DNA of 64,000 nucleotides from assembly GCA_030015575.1 (NCBI GenBank), contig JASDDO010000001.1, positions 323,611,595 through 323,675,594 of the forward strand. The letters are read 5' to 3'. The DNA comes from Agapanthus africanus (Eukaryota; Streptophyta; Magnoliopsida; Asparagales; Amaryllidaceae). A model generated the notes under the pieces. It searched no databases, was not told the DNA's origin, and saw only the letters and a program-made list of their open reading frames with translations. How positions within the stretch are numbered: the first letter of the stretch is position 1; every line of letters begins with the position of its first letter. A program made the translations under genes and the position numbers. Positions 47,224-59,396 of the stretch are shown piece after piece.

Positions 47224-48976
47224 TGTCACGACCCGAAAGTACGGAACGTGACCGGCACTTAGATTACGAAGCGTCTAGAGGCGCAACGTAACCTAAGTAA
47301 GCCGAAGCCCAGAAATCTAAACCATAAAAAGAAGAAGTAAATGAAAACATGTAGAAAACAAGTTTAAAAGCAACATCTAATTTTCTCAAAAAATTCGGCA
47401 GAGTCTCCTTTGTAAAAACTGGCCCCAAACGGGTACAAACAAGAATAATATATATGCAAACAATAAAAAAAATCCCCAAACGGGAGCTAGCTCTACGCCA
47501 AAAGGCGGAAACAACCACATCAATGCATAATAGTATACAACGCTAAAGGGCGAGGCTCAAAACTCAAAAGAAAACAAAACCACCAGATATCATAATAATA
47601 CAAGCGCGACTCTAAGGTCGAAATAAACAACTGATCCAGTAAACTATCAAGTAATACAAGTTTGTTTGATGGAGTTTTCTAGATACAAATGAAATAATAA
47701 AAGTACAATGGCGGTCCAGATACAAGTGAACCAACCTACCGTGCAAATCACCCTGAATGAAAAGATGTGCCAGCAAGCTGCCAGGAAAACCTGTACATCG
47801 AACCTGTAATAAAATTTGGCACAACAGGGGTGAGTTGCCAACTCGTGAGTAGAAGATATCTGCGAAAAGAAATCGAATGCACGACGCTGTCCTAGGTCAT
47901 AATAATATACTAATATACTACTAGTCATCAAGTAAAGACAGGATAATAAGCTACGTGTAAGTCCAAATGCTCCGTGCTCGTATCAGTGCCTCATAAAGAA
48001 CTATGTCATGTGAATGAGTATGCATGCACCATGAATGTAAAATAACCAATCCTAAAATCTAGATATATCTGTATAAGAAATCTTTAGCTTTTATCATGGT
48101 AAAATGTGTATAGAAATCTGAAATATCAACGATGAAATCCATGGAAATCCGTGTCAAGCATCGACACAAAACATGTAAATCTTAAGTCTCAATACCTCAT
48201 AATCTCAACGTCTCATGGTCTCAATATCTCGGGCTCCGTCGGTCCGGATCGGCCCATATCATCAAATCTCACGACAACGGTCGGTATCCTCCGGATATCC
48301 GCCGCGCCAGACATCACCGGTAGGTAGTCTTCCCCTGCCAAGCTCATCGTCTACAACTCGATCTTCTTGCCCCGGGGTACCATACCGGGCCCACCATGTA
48401 GCCGAGACGGTTCATCCACTCCTCGAATCGGGTCTCGAAATCCAACAGAAAACAAGAAATCTCATGGTGGACGACACATACATCACGAGAAAACCGCATC
48501 TTATGTTTTAAAAAGAGAGGAGGAGAGAGAGAGAAGTTTTTATATATTCTTGCGGTTTTCCCCAAAAATCCAGAAATCTCATAGAAATCCAAAATCCAAA
48601 AATCATGAGTAAGTATATGATAAGTGTCGGCATATGCCCCATAATACTGCATGATAACATGAAAATGCGAATACATGAAATGTCTCAGTAATAAATACCA
48701 TATCTATACTAACACCAGAGAGTAATCACAATATTATATCGATCTAGCTGTTAGCTGATTGTATCAATAAAAGATAATATGATCTAAAGTGTACGTGACA
48801 TAGCAATTACCGATGATGATGTGTGTGAGCTGGCAAATAAGTGTGCGTGGAATATGCGCATCATCGGTAATGGTGCTGGTGTCCTAACAGGCAGAGTTTT
48901 ATTCTGATTATAGAAACATATGAATAAACATGCACCATTATGATTATGGTATGAATGTAAAGACGGATGTGTAATA
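47224..48976 (-). repeat. M: Ty3/gypsy LTR, minus orientation, outer segment
   Basis: Begins TGTCACGACCCGAAAGTACG, the complement of the P end at 63431. It matches P continuously (for example GGCCCGGTATGGTACCCCGG and ACACATCATCATCGGTAAT blocks, inverted). It continues at 58726-58858 after E6 and at 63432 after P. Confidence 0.88.
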
Positions 48977-50932
48977 TATAAGTCCATGTCACGCACCCCA
49001 CGAACTTGCGGGGAGGCGGAATATATGAAAAACGATTATCAAAGCTTCGTAACACGGACTTGAGCGCATGAATCGTTATCTAAACCATTGCTAACTAAAT
49101 ACTAGAGGTTTAACTACTCGGATACGAAGTTATACCTCACGATACTAGTCCTTCATGTCTTCATCACGGTCCTCCACTCCTCGTAGGCTCCTTGGAACAT
49201 CGGCACCTCAACGGCCTCCTCGAATCAAAGACGATCCACCCGAAAACTCTTACGCCAAGCTTAATCTCAAACTTGAGATAACTAGGTTGCTTAAAGTGCT
49301 AATCTAAGCTACCTAGCGGATATAGAGTGAGGTTATGGATGTATTAGTCTAGCTAACCCTTGATCTCAACACATGAGAGGCTAGGGTTAGGGTTTGAAGA
49401 GAGAGTGAGCTTGAGGAGAGAGAAGGTGAAGATGAGAATGAAATGAGATAATGATATTATCATAATATATATGAAGCATTATTATTTATCCAAAAATCAA
49501 ATAATAGAATTAACAACCATGCTTCATAAATATCTATGAGTGATTCATCTCCATGAGTCATTAAGCATTTATGATGCATTAATGACTTGGATGAATCACA
49601 CAAATGAGTCACTAATCTCATTTAATGCAATGCCACCTTAACCCCTTAATCACCACTCTTCTAGAAGCTTCCCGACAAATTACAAGAACGCCCCTCCAAT
49701 CCGTGAAAACACGGAAAAACTTTAGACTGTATAAATCCAGTAACCCGATACTAGAATCTGGCTTAAACCAAAGCCGACTAGTAAAAACTGTCCGAAAAAG
49801 TCGTACGTGCGTAAACACACGTATGCGTCCGAACCCTTGTCGTAAAACTATACGACCTCTATATCGTTTCTCCTGGAGCAGGGAAACTCTCTGTGTGGGA
49901 CTCTAAAGACTCGACACTACGCTGGCAGTGGGTTTAACCACAGACCGCAAGCGGCACTAGCTGTACGTAACGGTCCCCAGGTAGATGTCGATAAGAAGGC
50001 CGATGAGGAAAACCATCCGAACCCCTACTGAGCCTGATGTGACAATCTCCGTACAGTCCGGTCTGTTCGTCTAAGATTATCGCATATCAAGCCTAGGGGG
50101 CAGCAAGCGTCAGTCCCCTAATAGCTATATAAGTCGTGTCGGAGCGAAGCCCATTACACCCTGAGAAGCTACTGGAACCTACCAGTATATCTCGCTTGCC
50201 CTGGCCAGGGACTTTGCGTAATGGCTCTCTGACACAGCGCGATATCATCTCCCAATACCGGGAGAGACGAATCCTATCTAACCACTACTGCCTCCAAGTG
50301 CTCGGGACCGCACCCAACTGCTACCTGTTTGCACGACTCCTTTGAGCCGTGGTAGGGTAGCAATCTAAGAACAGTGGGACACACTCGAGGCGAAGTAGCA
50401 GTGTCAAGTCTGCGGACTATGCTGTACTCATGTCACCTGGGAACTGTTTAACTGATGATGGGTATAATACCAACCAACAGTTCCCCTGCGTGTCCTGTCC
50501 GGTATACCCGTAACCTAACGAGCACCTGTATACTATCTCCAGTACGACGTACTGATAGCTGTGGGACAGACCATCTCCCCAACTGGGATGAGAAGCATAC
50601 ACACTTAGTCTACTCCGGAATATCGATGCCCTATCTCGATAATCCAACGACCAGGGACCTGTATAGGATGTTGCTTATAGACTACCCAGCCCCCACTAGT
50701 GTGACTGCCATCACGACGCTGGTAATCAAGAAAGATCCTATGGGCTCTACTAATATGTATAAGTGATACGTTACAAGAAACATATGCACATATTAAAGTA
50801 GACACAAACCAAGTAGCATACTACCATTTTTAGCAAGACTGTATATATAACTGTGAATATCCCAAGCTTCCATTAAGTAATATACAATCTAGTATGATAC
50901 AGTAATGGCCTCTATGGCATATACACTAACAA
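48977..50932 (-). repeat. E6 3' LTR
   Basis: 1956 bp, pair of 56770-58725. On the plus strand it begins TATAAGTCCATGTCACGCAC (terminal G to A change) and ends ACACTAACA. Confidence 0.93.
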
Positions 50933-53900
50933 TCTCCCACTTGCACTAGGGCCACTGGCATATCGTAGACCTATCATCTCGAATAGCCTCTCGAACTGCG
51001 TCTGAGGAAGGGCCTTTTTGAATGGATCAGCGATATTATTCTCTGTCTCTACTCTTTTCACCTCGATCTCCCGGCGATCTATGATCTCCCTGATCAGGTG
51101 ATACCACCTTAAGATGTGTCTGGACTTCTGATGGGACCTGGGTTCCTTCGCTAAAGCTATAGCGCCGTTGTTGTCACAATACAGAGGTATTGGACCAATA
51201 CTGGAAGGAACCACCTGAAGTTCTGTGAGGAACTTCTTCATCCAGACAGCTTCTTTTGCGGCATCGCAAGCAGCTATGTACTCCGCTTCCATTGTTGAGT
51301 CAGCAACGGTCTCCTGTTTGGAACTCTTCCAATAGACCGCCCCTCCATTGAGGGTAAAGACATTACCCGACATGGACTTGGAGTCATCTTTGTCACTCTG
51401 GAAGCCGGAGTCGGCAAAGGCCTCCATCTGGAGTTCTTTTCTGCCATACACCAAGAACATCTCCTTAGTCCACCTCAGGTACTTGAGAATGTTCTTCACG
51501 GCTATCCAGTGCTTCTCCCCTGGGTTTGCTTGATACCGGCTTACTACGCTCAATGCGTATGCTACATCTGGTCTGGTACATAACATCGCATATATTATAG
51601 AGCCTACCGCAGAAGCGTAGGGTATAATCGACATGCGATCCCTTTCCAAATCAGTCTTGGGAGACATCTCTTTGGAGAGGGTGATTCCGTGACAAGCCGG
51701 TAGGTTACCATGCTTAGAATCATCCATACTGAATCTTTTCACTATGGTGTCTATGTACCTGGACTGCGAAAGTCCCAACATCCTTTTTGATCTATCACGA
51801 TAGATCCGAATCCCCAGAATGTAGGTGGCATCACCCAGGTCTTTCATGGAGAATTTATGTGACAAGAATCTTTTGACTGACTGTAACATAGGAATATCAT
51901 TTCCTATTAGGAGAATGTCATCCACGTACAAGACGAGGAATACTACAGCTCTCCCTACAATCTTACTGTATATGCAAGGTTCATCTGGATTTTTGATGAA
52001 GTTGAACTCTTTGACAGCATCATCAAAACAGATGTTCCAACTCCGCGATGCCTGTTTTAGTCCATAAATAGACTTGAGCAGCTTGCATACTTTACTGCTG
52101 CTCCCACTCTGAATGAATCCCTCTGGCTGATCCATATAGACGCTCTCTTCCAAATTACCATTTAGAAAGGCCGTCTTTACGTCCATCTGCCAGATTTCAT
52201 AATCGTGGAAGGCAGCAATAGAAAGAAGGACCCGAATAGATTTAAGCATAGCCACTGGAGAAAAGGTTTCGTCATAGTCCAAACCAGGTCTTTGACGGAA
52301 ACCCTTTGCAACAAGTCTAGCCTTATAGGTTTCAACCTGTCTATCTACACCAATCGTCTTTTTGAAGAACCATTTGCATCCTACGGGTTTTACCCCATCT
52401 GGAGCAATGTCCAAAGTCCATACTTTGTTAGTGTACATGGACTCCATTTCGGTCCGCATTGCATCCAGCCATTTTACTGAGTCACCGCTCTGAATGGCTT
52501 GCAGGAAGCTAGTAGGCTCATCATAGTCAATAGTGCAATCCTCTCTATCCCCGTCTATGAGAAAACCGTAGTATCTCTCGGGCGGATGAGATTGCCAACA
52601 ACTCCTGCGGAGTGGCGTCGGGATGTCCAGTTCTCCTGAACTTTCTTGTTCTACCAAGGTATCAGTAATAGTTTGTGGTTCTGGAATTTCCTCCAGTTTT
52701 ATTGCGCTCCTACTCTTCTGATTTTCCAAAAATTCAGTTTCCAAGAAGCAGGCATGAAGAGAAACAAAGACCTTTTGTTCCTCTGTGTAATAGAAATAAT
52801 ATCCCTTGGAGTTCTTTGGATATCCCACAAATATGCATTTTACTGAGCATGCCTCGAGCTTGTCCGTATGCTTCTTTTTTACAAAAGCTGGACATCCTCA
52901 TGTCTTAAGATACTTAAGACAAGGTTTCTTCCCACTCCACATCTGATATAGTGTGGTAGGCACAGTCTTGGTTGGAACTCGGTTCAAAAGGTATGCAGCT
53001 GATTCTAGTGCATATCCCCAGAATGATCGCGGAAACTCAGCGTTACTCATCATGGAATGAACCATATCCAATAGGGTTCGGTTCCGTCTCTCCGATACAC
53101 CGTTATGTTGTGGTGTGTATGGAGGAGTAAGCTGAGAGAGAATTCCATTCTCTTTTAAGTAACCTAGGAACTCGGCACTTAAGTATTCACCACCTCGATC
53201 AGATCTCAGTGTCTTGATACTTTTGCCGGTTTGTTTTTCCACTTCATTTTTGTATTCTTGGAATTTCTCAAAGGCCTCGGATTTATGCTTCATCAAGAAG
53301 ACATATCCATACCTAGAGAAATCATCCGTAAAAGTAATGAAGTAAGAATAACCGCTTCACGCATGTGTAGACATTGGACCGCACATGTCACTGTGTACGA
53401 GTCCTAAGAGCTCGCTTGCTCTTACTCCGTGTCCAGTAAATGGAGTCTTTGTCATCTTTCCCATGAGACAAGATTCACAAGTAGCATAAGATTGATATTC
53501 GAACGGATTCAAATATCCTTCTCCATGTAACTTAGTCAATCTTCTTTCATTGATGTGACCTAGTCTACAATGCTATAAGAAAGCCTGATTTAATTCCGGA
53601 GACTTTCTTTTAAGTGTGTTCTGGACACTGAAAATCTGAGCTTGATTTAATATGTATATCCCGTTTTTTAATGTACCTGACCCAATCAAAACTTAATTTA
53701 GGTGGATGTGAACTATATCACTTACGAATGTAAAATCATATCCTTCTTTAGAAAGTAAGGATACGGATATGATATTACAAGTCATACCTGGTACATAAAA
53801 ACAGTTACGCAGAATCAATATCTACCCAGTTGTCAGTCCAAGATGATATTCCCCTACGTATTCAGCATTCATGCTCATTCCGTTAGCAACCGTGAGGGTC

Positions 53901-54742
53901 ATGTCACCTATCCTGATAACCCTACGGTTTCTCAGAGCCTGTAAAGAATTACAGATGTGAGTTCCTGATCCGGTATCCAATACCCAGGAAGTAGGGTTAA
54001 CTGACATACAGTTCTCTATTACAAACACACCCGAAGCCGAAACCACAACATGCTTCGAATCCTGGCTACTGGCTTCCAAAGCCCTGCAATCATTTTGCCT
54101 ATGCCCAATCCCATAACAATAGGAACGTCCCTCTTTTACTATTTTAAGTCCCGAAACTTTTACCCTTCTCTTTCCTTCTCCTTCCCTGGTTTCCTTCAGG
54201 GTAGGAGGCAGAGACTGTAGAATCAAGTCAGTATTTGACTCGTTTCCCAACGCGGTCTTCAGGTCCTAGAGCTTGTCAATACAGCTAGTCATTGTAAGGA
54301 CGTTGTCCCCTACAGATGACCCGGCAGCTAACCTCGCTTGAATTAATTCGTTCGAGGTTTCATATCTTGTGATATGAGATTGCTCTCCATATAAATCTTT
54401 ATTATGGAGAAAGATGGAAACTAAGTCCATCTTCTCGTGCTGCTTCTAGTATACACTATCAACTGAAGCTAACACGAGGCACTTAGCTTTCACTTTATCT
54501 TTTTCCCTTGTCTGACAGATATCCATATCCGCGACAGTGGAAACTGGATCTGGGACGGCGGGATCTTGAGCAGTAATAGGGTGGTCCAGCTTGTCATAGG
54601 CAATGGACATCTGGACAGACCTTTGCCAGTCATATAAGTCAGATTCAATCAAATTGTTATCTAGATGTAACCTATGTGTGGTCACAAGGTCGCTGCAATT
54701 AAGAGAGAGAGAAGAAAACATTTTAGCATGATGCTGCTGCAA
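50912..54742 (-). pseudogene. E6 gag-pol polyprotein, one frame, seven stops
   Basis: A single minus-strand frame, no frameshift, broken at 54446 (TAG), 54266 (TAG), 53822 (TAG), 53693 (TAA), 53573 (TAG), 53357 (TGA) and 52898 (TGA). Gag N-terminus (LYDWQRSVQMSIAYDKLDHP) lies at 54446-54742. A zinc knuckle CYGIGHRQNDC keeps C-X4-H-X4-C but has Arg for the first Cys. Protease DTGSGTHIC follows at about 53960, then the integrase core with SDRGGEYL and HNGVSERRNR (52898-53296). An open 638-codon stretch (50912-52828) carries RT with YVDDILL and RNase H with MEAEY and YCDNNGA. The frame runs past the polypurine tract and ends inside the LTR at 50912. This is the only copy here that retains gag. 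Confidence 0.92.
50933..50945 (-). promoter_or_regulatory. E6 polypurine tract
   Basis: Minus strand GCAAGTGGGAGAT directly before TGTTAGTG. Here it is also translated as the tail of the pol frame. Confidence 0.87.
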
Positions 54743-55184
54743 GTTTTAGATTGGTTTTAAGTTTATCTAAATAGGATGGCTCCCACTGTTTCTCGAATCC
54801 CTCCTCAAACCAAAAAGGAAGAACTAGCCAGGACTATTCTCACCGTACAATACTTGATTAACCGTTCAGCCAGGCCAGTGTCGATACTTCGAGGGAGGTT
54901 TTCCAACGCTTTCGCGAAGTTCCTTAATTAAATAACCTCTTTTCTCTGGGGGCGTAACCCCGCTGACACCTTTCTTGGCACCTACTTGGTTCATAGCATT
55001 GATCGTTAAGTGACGAATCTCCTGATAAGTAGTATATACTCACAGTAAGATCGGGATCCAAAATATCATCGTATGATAATGTTGAAGGAATCCTACCAAC
55101 ATTCATCAAACTCCAAAATGGTATGCTATCTCTGCAAATTTCAGTTTCTTTAGAAATTCCCGATATGGATTTTTGCCCCATGCT

Positions 55185-55394
55185 CTTATGACCTTGACTT
55201 TGGCCAACAAATCATAAGTCACATGTCAAGTTCTACCCGTCAATATCCAGGTTAATTTGAACCCATCCGTACATACCCTTGACTTTGGCCAACAAAGCAG
55301 TACGACTGTCCCAAACCAACGCATCTATCTATGCTGTATATGAATATTCAATAGCTACCAAACACTGTGCCTTGATTTTGGCCAACAAACACAG
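55185..55394 (-). other. E6 triple stem-loop array
   Basis: Hairpins 55185-55218 (CTTATGA/TCATAAG), 55268-55304 (CGTAC/GTACG) and 55365-55394 (CTGTG/CACAG), all perfectly paired. Boxes TTGACTTTGGCCAACAA twice and TTGATTTTGGCCAACAA once. These are the cleanest stems of the six elements. Confidence 0.8.
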
Positions 55395-56490
55395 CTTGAA
55401 TACTATTGACTATCTATATGAAATGACGGAGGGCTACGACTGGTTTTGGCAAAACCGTGAACGTAGTGAGCTTGATATAATCGAAGGAACCTGATACTTT
55501 TTAAAAGGAGTGGTTAAAGCTCCGCAATTAAAAATTCTGATCTTTTAAAATAACCGAGTAGTTTCTTTTAAATTTGTTCCAACGATTCAACTTTGGTTTA
55601 TTTTCTTTGCATTATAATAATGCGTCCCATCTTTTATCCTATCATTGCAGAAAACAACGAAAATACCACGTCCTTCTTATGCCATCCGCGTTCGCCACTG
55701 GGTCCCGTCATCACCCGTTAGGTTACTTAACTAACGACAGAGCGGGGGCTGGGCTAGCGCGGGTGTAAAACATAAGTGGCGTCTAATAGCTATCATATAT
55801 AGATATTGTACATTCGTCAGACACAATAATAAACATTCCAGATCACAGATGAACTTTATTGGATTTACTAGCAATCCGCATTTGCTTTGAGCCTGCAATA
55901 AAAGACGGATTACACAGTTGTGATGAATAGCCACTACCCCACCCTAGACCCCTACGGGTACGGCAAACTACCCGCCAAGTACCCGAAGTGAAGCGGTCTC
56001 CCTCAACAACGTGAGTAGGCCACTAAACACTTTGACATACCCAGTAGTTTGTATACCCCACCTTGGGTCTATCCTAGGAGCAAAAACAGTAAAAAGAAAT
56101 AATACAACGGTGGCTACAACCGCAACCTGGATGTGCGCCACAAAAGAATATTACATCAAATTACATTTACATCGAATGAATTAATACAATAACCCATCAC
56201 AAAACCCCGGCTAATCATCACAACAGTCCAACACAGTTCATATCCACAAACAGTTAAAAAACATCACAGATATGTGCAACCCCCTGCCAACCGACATACT
56301 AGCACTTAGGGGAGGTTTACGAACACATAAAACATTACAGATCAAGACCCAATTAGCAAATATCTTAGAACATCGATCGAATACCAAATTCCGTGTCTAC
56401 CCCAAAAGCAAACCTGTACTGAAGAAACCTGGGTACACAACAGAACATACTGGAAAACAGAAAACCACAAAATATGAATTACAGAGGAAA

Positions 56491-56568
56491 TCCGAGTCAA
56501 CTCGGAGTTGACTCGGCGGTGGATCCGCGGCCAAAAGCACCTTTGTGCCGCGGTTCCGCGGCCGAGTT
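56491..56568 (-). other. E6 palindrome and PBS-proximal hairpin
   Basis: 56491-56515 is a perfect 12-bp inverted repeat (CCGAGTCAACTC / GAGTTGACTCGG around one G). It overlaps a second hairpin, 56509-56568, in which ACTCGGC and CCGCGGC pair with GCCGCGG and GCCGAGT. The two share the ACTCGG strand, so they are mutually exclusive folds. The structure ends 202 nt from the LTR boundary. Confidence 0.75.
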
Positions 56569-56755
56569 ACCGAGTTAGGGTCTCGTATTTTCTCAGTTTT
56601 CATTAAAATCCCTACTGTGAATTTTAAGGTATGTCAAATATTTTTTCAGACAGTTTTAAAATCAACAGAAACTTAGGGTTTTGGTTTTTCGTTTTTCGTA
56701 TTTTTCGTCGATTGAACTTCTAATCAGTTGCTAACAAGCTAGTAATGGTTTAGTT

Positions 56756-56768
56756 GGCTCTGATACCA
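56756..56768 (-). promoter_or_regulatory. E6 primer binding site (tRNA-iMet)
   Basis: Minus strand TGGTATCAGAGCC, one base from the 5' LTR at 56770. Confidence 0.92.
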
Positions 56769-56769
56769 C

Positions 56770-58725
56770 TGTAAGTCCATGTCACGCACCCCACGAACTT
56801 GCGGGGAGGCGGAATATATGAAAAATGATTATCAAAGCTTCGTAACACGGACTTGAGCGCATGAATCGTTATCTAAACCATTGCTAACTAAATACTAGAG
56901 GTTTAACTACTCGGATACGAAGTTATACCTCACGATACTAGTCCTTCGGGTCTTCATCGCGGTCCCCCACTCCTCGTAGGCTCCTTGGAACAACGGCACC
57001 TCAACGGCCTCCTCGAATCAAAGACGATCCACCCGAAAGCTCCTACGCCAAGCTTAATCTCAAACTTGAGATAACTAGGTTGCTTAAAGTGCTAATCTAA
57101 GCAACCTAAGGGATATAGAGTGAGGTTATGGATGTATTAGTCTAGCTAACCCTTGATCTCAACACATGAGAGGCTAGGGTTAGGGTTTGAAGAGAGAGTG
57201 AGCTTGAGGAGAGAGAAGGTGAAGATGAGAATGAAATGAGATAATGATATTATCATAATATATATGAAGCATTATTATATATCCAAAAATCAAATAATAG
57301 AATTAACAACCATGCTTCATAAATATCTATGAGTGATTCATCTCCATGAGTCATTAAGCATTTATGATGCATTAATGACTTGGATGAATCACACAAATGA
57401 GTCACTAATCTCATTTAATGCAATGCCACCTTAACCCCTTAGTCACCACTCTTCTAGAAGCTTCCCGACAAATTACGAGAACGCCCCTCCAATCCGTGAA
57501 AACACGGAAAAACTTTAGACTGTATAAATCCAGTAACCCGATACTAGAATCTGGCTTAATCCAAAGCCGACTAGTAAAAACTGTCCGAAAAAGTCGTACG
57601 TGCGTAAACACATGTATGTGTCCGAACCCTTGTCGTAAAACTATACAACCTCTATATCGTTTCACCTGGAGCAGGGAAACTCTCTGTGTGGGACTCTAAA
57701 GACTCGACACTACGCTGGCAGTGGGTTTAACCACAGACCGCAAGCGGCACTAGCTGTACGTAACGGTCCCCAGGTAGATGTCGATAAGAAGGCCGATGAG
57801 GAAAACCATCCGAACCCCTACTGAGCCTGATGTGACAATCTCCGTACAGTCCGGTCTGTTCGTCTAAGACTATCGCATATCAAGCCTAGGGGGCGGCAAG
57901 CGTCAGTCCCCTAATAGCTGTATAAGTCGTGTCAGAGCGAAGCCCATTACACCCTGAGAAGCTACTGGAACCTACCAGTATATCTCGCTTGCCCTGGCCA
58001 GGGACTTTGCGTAATGGCTCTCTGACACAGCGTGATATCATCTCCCAATACCGGGAGAGACGAATCCTATCTAACCACTACTGCCTCCAAGTGCTCGGGA
58101 CTGCACCCAACTGCTATCTGTTTGCAAGACTCCTTTGAGCCGTGGTAGGGTAGCAATCTAAGAACAGTGGGACACACTCGAGGCGAAGTAGCAGTGTCAA
58201 GTCTGCGGACTATGCTGTACTCATGTCACCTGGGAACTGTTTAACTGACAATGGGTATAATACCAACCAACAGTTCCCCTACGAGTCCTGTCCGGTGTAC
58301 CCGTAACCTAACGAGCACATGTATACTATCTCCAGTACGACATACTGAAGGCTGTGGGACAGACCATCTCCCCAACTGGGATGAGAAGCGTACACACTTA
58401 GTCTACTCCGGAATATCGATGCCCTATCTCGATAATCCAACAACCAGGGACCTGTATAGGATGTTGCTTACAGACTACCCAGCCCCCACTAGTGTGACTG
58501 CCATCACGACGCTGGTAATCAAGCAAAGATCCTATGGGCTCTACTAATATGTATAAGTGATACGTTATAAGAAACATATGCACATATTAAAGTAGACACA
58601 AACCAAGTAGCATACTACCATTTTTAGCAAGACTGTATATATAACTGTGAATATCCCAAGCTTCCATTAAGTAATATACAATCTAGTATGATACAATAAT
58701 AGTCTCTAGGGCATATACACTAACA
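56770..58725 (-). repeat. E6 5' LTR
   Basis: 1956 bp, TGTAAGTCCATGTCACGCAC to ACACTAACA on the plus strand. Differs from the 3' LTR by scattered substitutions only. Confidence 0.93.
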
Positions 58726-58858
58726 ATAACCACTCATCTGTGATATACAAGTATAACTACAACTATATGACTCGAGCCTAAATTAGTGTCCATCTAACCT
58801 CCTAAGGAACTAAACCTAAGAAACTAGTCAATAAGAAATAAGAGTCCACCTAAGCTCT
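58726..58858 (-). repeat. M: gypsy LTR, middle segment
   Basis: Continues M between E6 and P. Matches the complement of 61599-61731 (GTGTCCATCTAACCTCCTAAGG block), ending with GCTCT, the left target-site copy of P. Confidence 0.86.
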
Positions 58859-59384
58859 TGTAACGTTTTCAAAATAATTAAATAAATAAAATCGTTTAAG
58901 TGAATTTTATGATTTTCGGTAAAGTAAAACGTATTTTTCGTAAAACAAAACCGTAATTATTTTTCACTATAAATTTAAAAATACCTATTTTAATTATCTT
59001 ATTACTAGTAAATAGTGTTTATTTAGTCACTTATAAATTTTTAGTTTAATTAAATATTTTTCCTAAATTAATTATTTTAAATATTAACATAAGCTTTATT
59101 TATGCACTAAATTAATGTAAATTTCAAATTTGAAGGGGTTTAATTTGTAAAAATGAACCATTGCATATTATAATTTAGTGTTTATCATGCAAAATTTATT
59201 TGCAAATTTTAATCATGTTTCTAGATTTTTCTTGAGTTGTTTAGAAAAGAAATGAAAGAAATTAATTAAAGTGTTGAAAAGACATTAAAGGGTGATATTT
59301 TGGGGGAACATTCTACATGATTCTTCACTCATTTCTTTCTCTCCCTCACCTCCCTAAATTGGCCGGCCTCCTCATCATGGTAGC

Positions 59385-59396
59385 CCCCCCCCCCCA
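59385..59396. repeat. Poly-C run in P
   Basis: Uninterrupted C run of about 12 after GGTAG, in the pyrimidine-rich part of the LTR; a likely sequencing or assembly weak point. Confidence 0.8.

Larger units (their letters stand above)
54743..56755 (-). other. E6 leader
   Basis: Shorter (2.0 kb) than in E1, E2 and E5 because the duplicated box is missing. Keeps the triple stem-loops (55185-55394) and the PBS-proximal hairpin (56509-56568). A CTCTCTCTCTTAATTGCAG tract (CAG at 54693-54695) at the gag start resembles a 3' splice site. Confidence 0.78.
48977..58725 (-). mobile_element. E6: full-length Ty1/copia with gag, 9,749 bp
   Basis: LTRs 48977-50932 and 56770-58725, both 1956 bp; internal region 50933-56769. 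One continuous gag-pol frame with seven nonsense codons. It sits in M: P preserves the empty site (61712-61735, minus strand). The flanks are TAATA on the left and ATAAC on the right, so only ATA overlaps and the 5-bp duplication has decayed. The 3' LTR starts TATAAGTCC where the 5' LTR has TGTAAGTCC. Confidence 0.95.
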
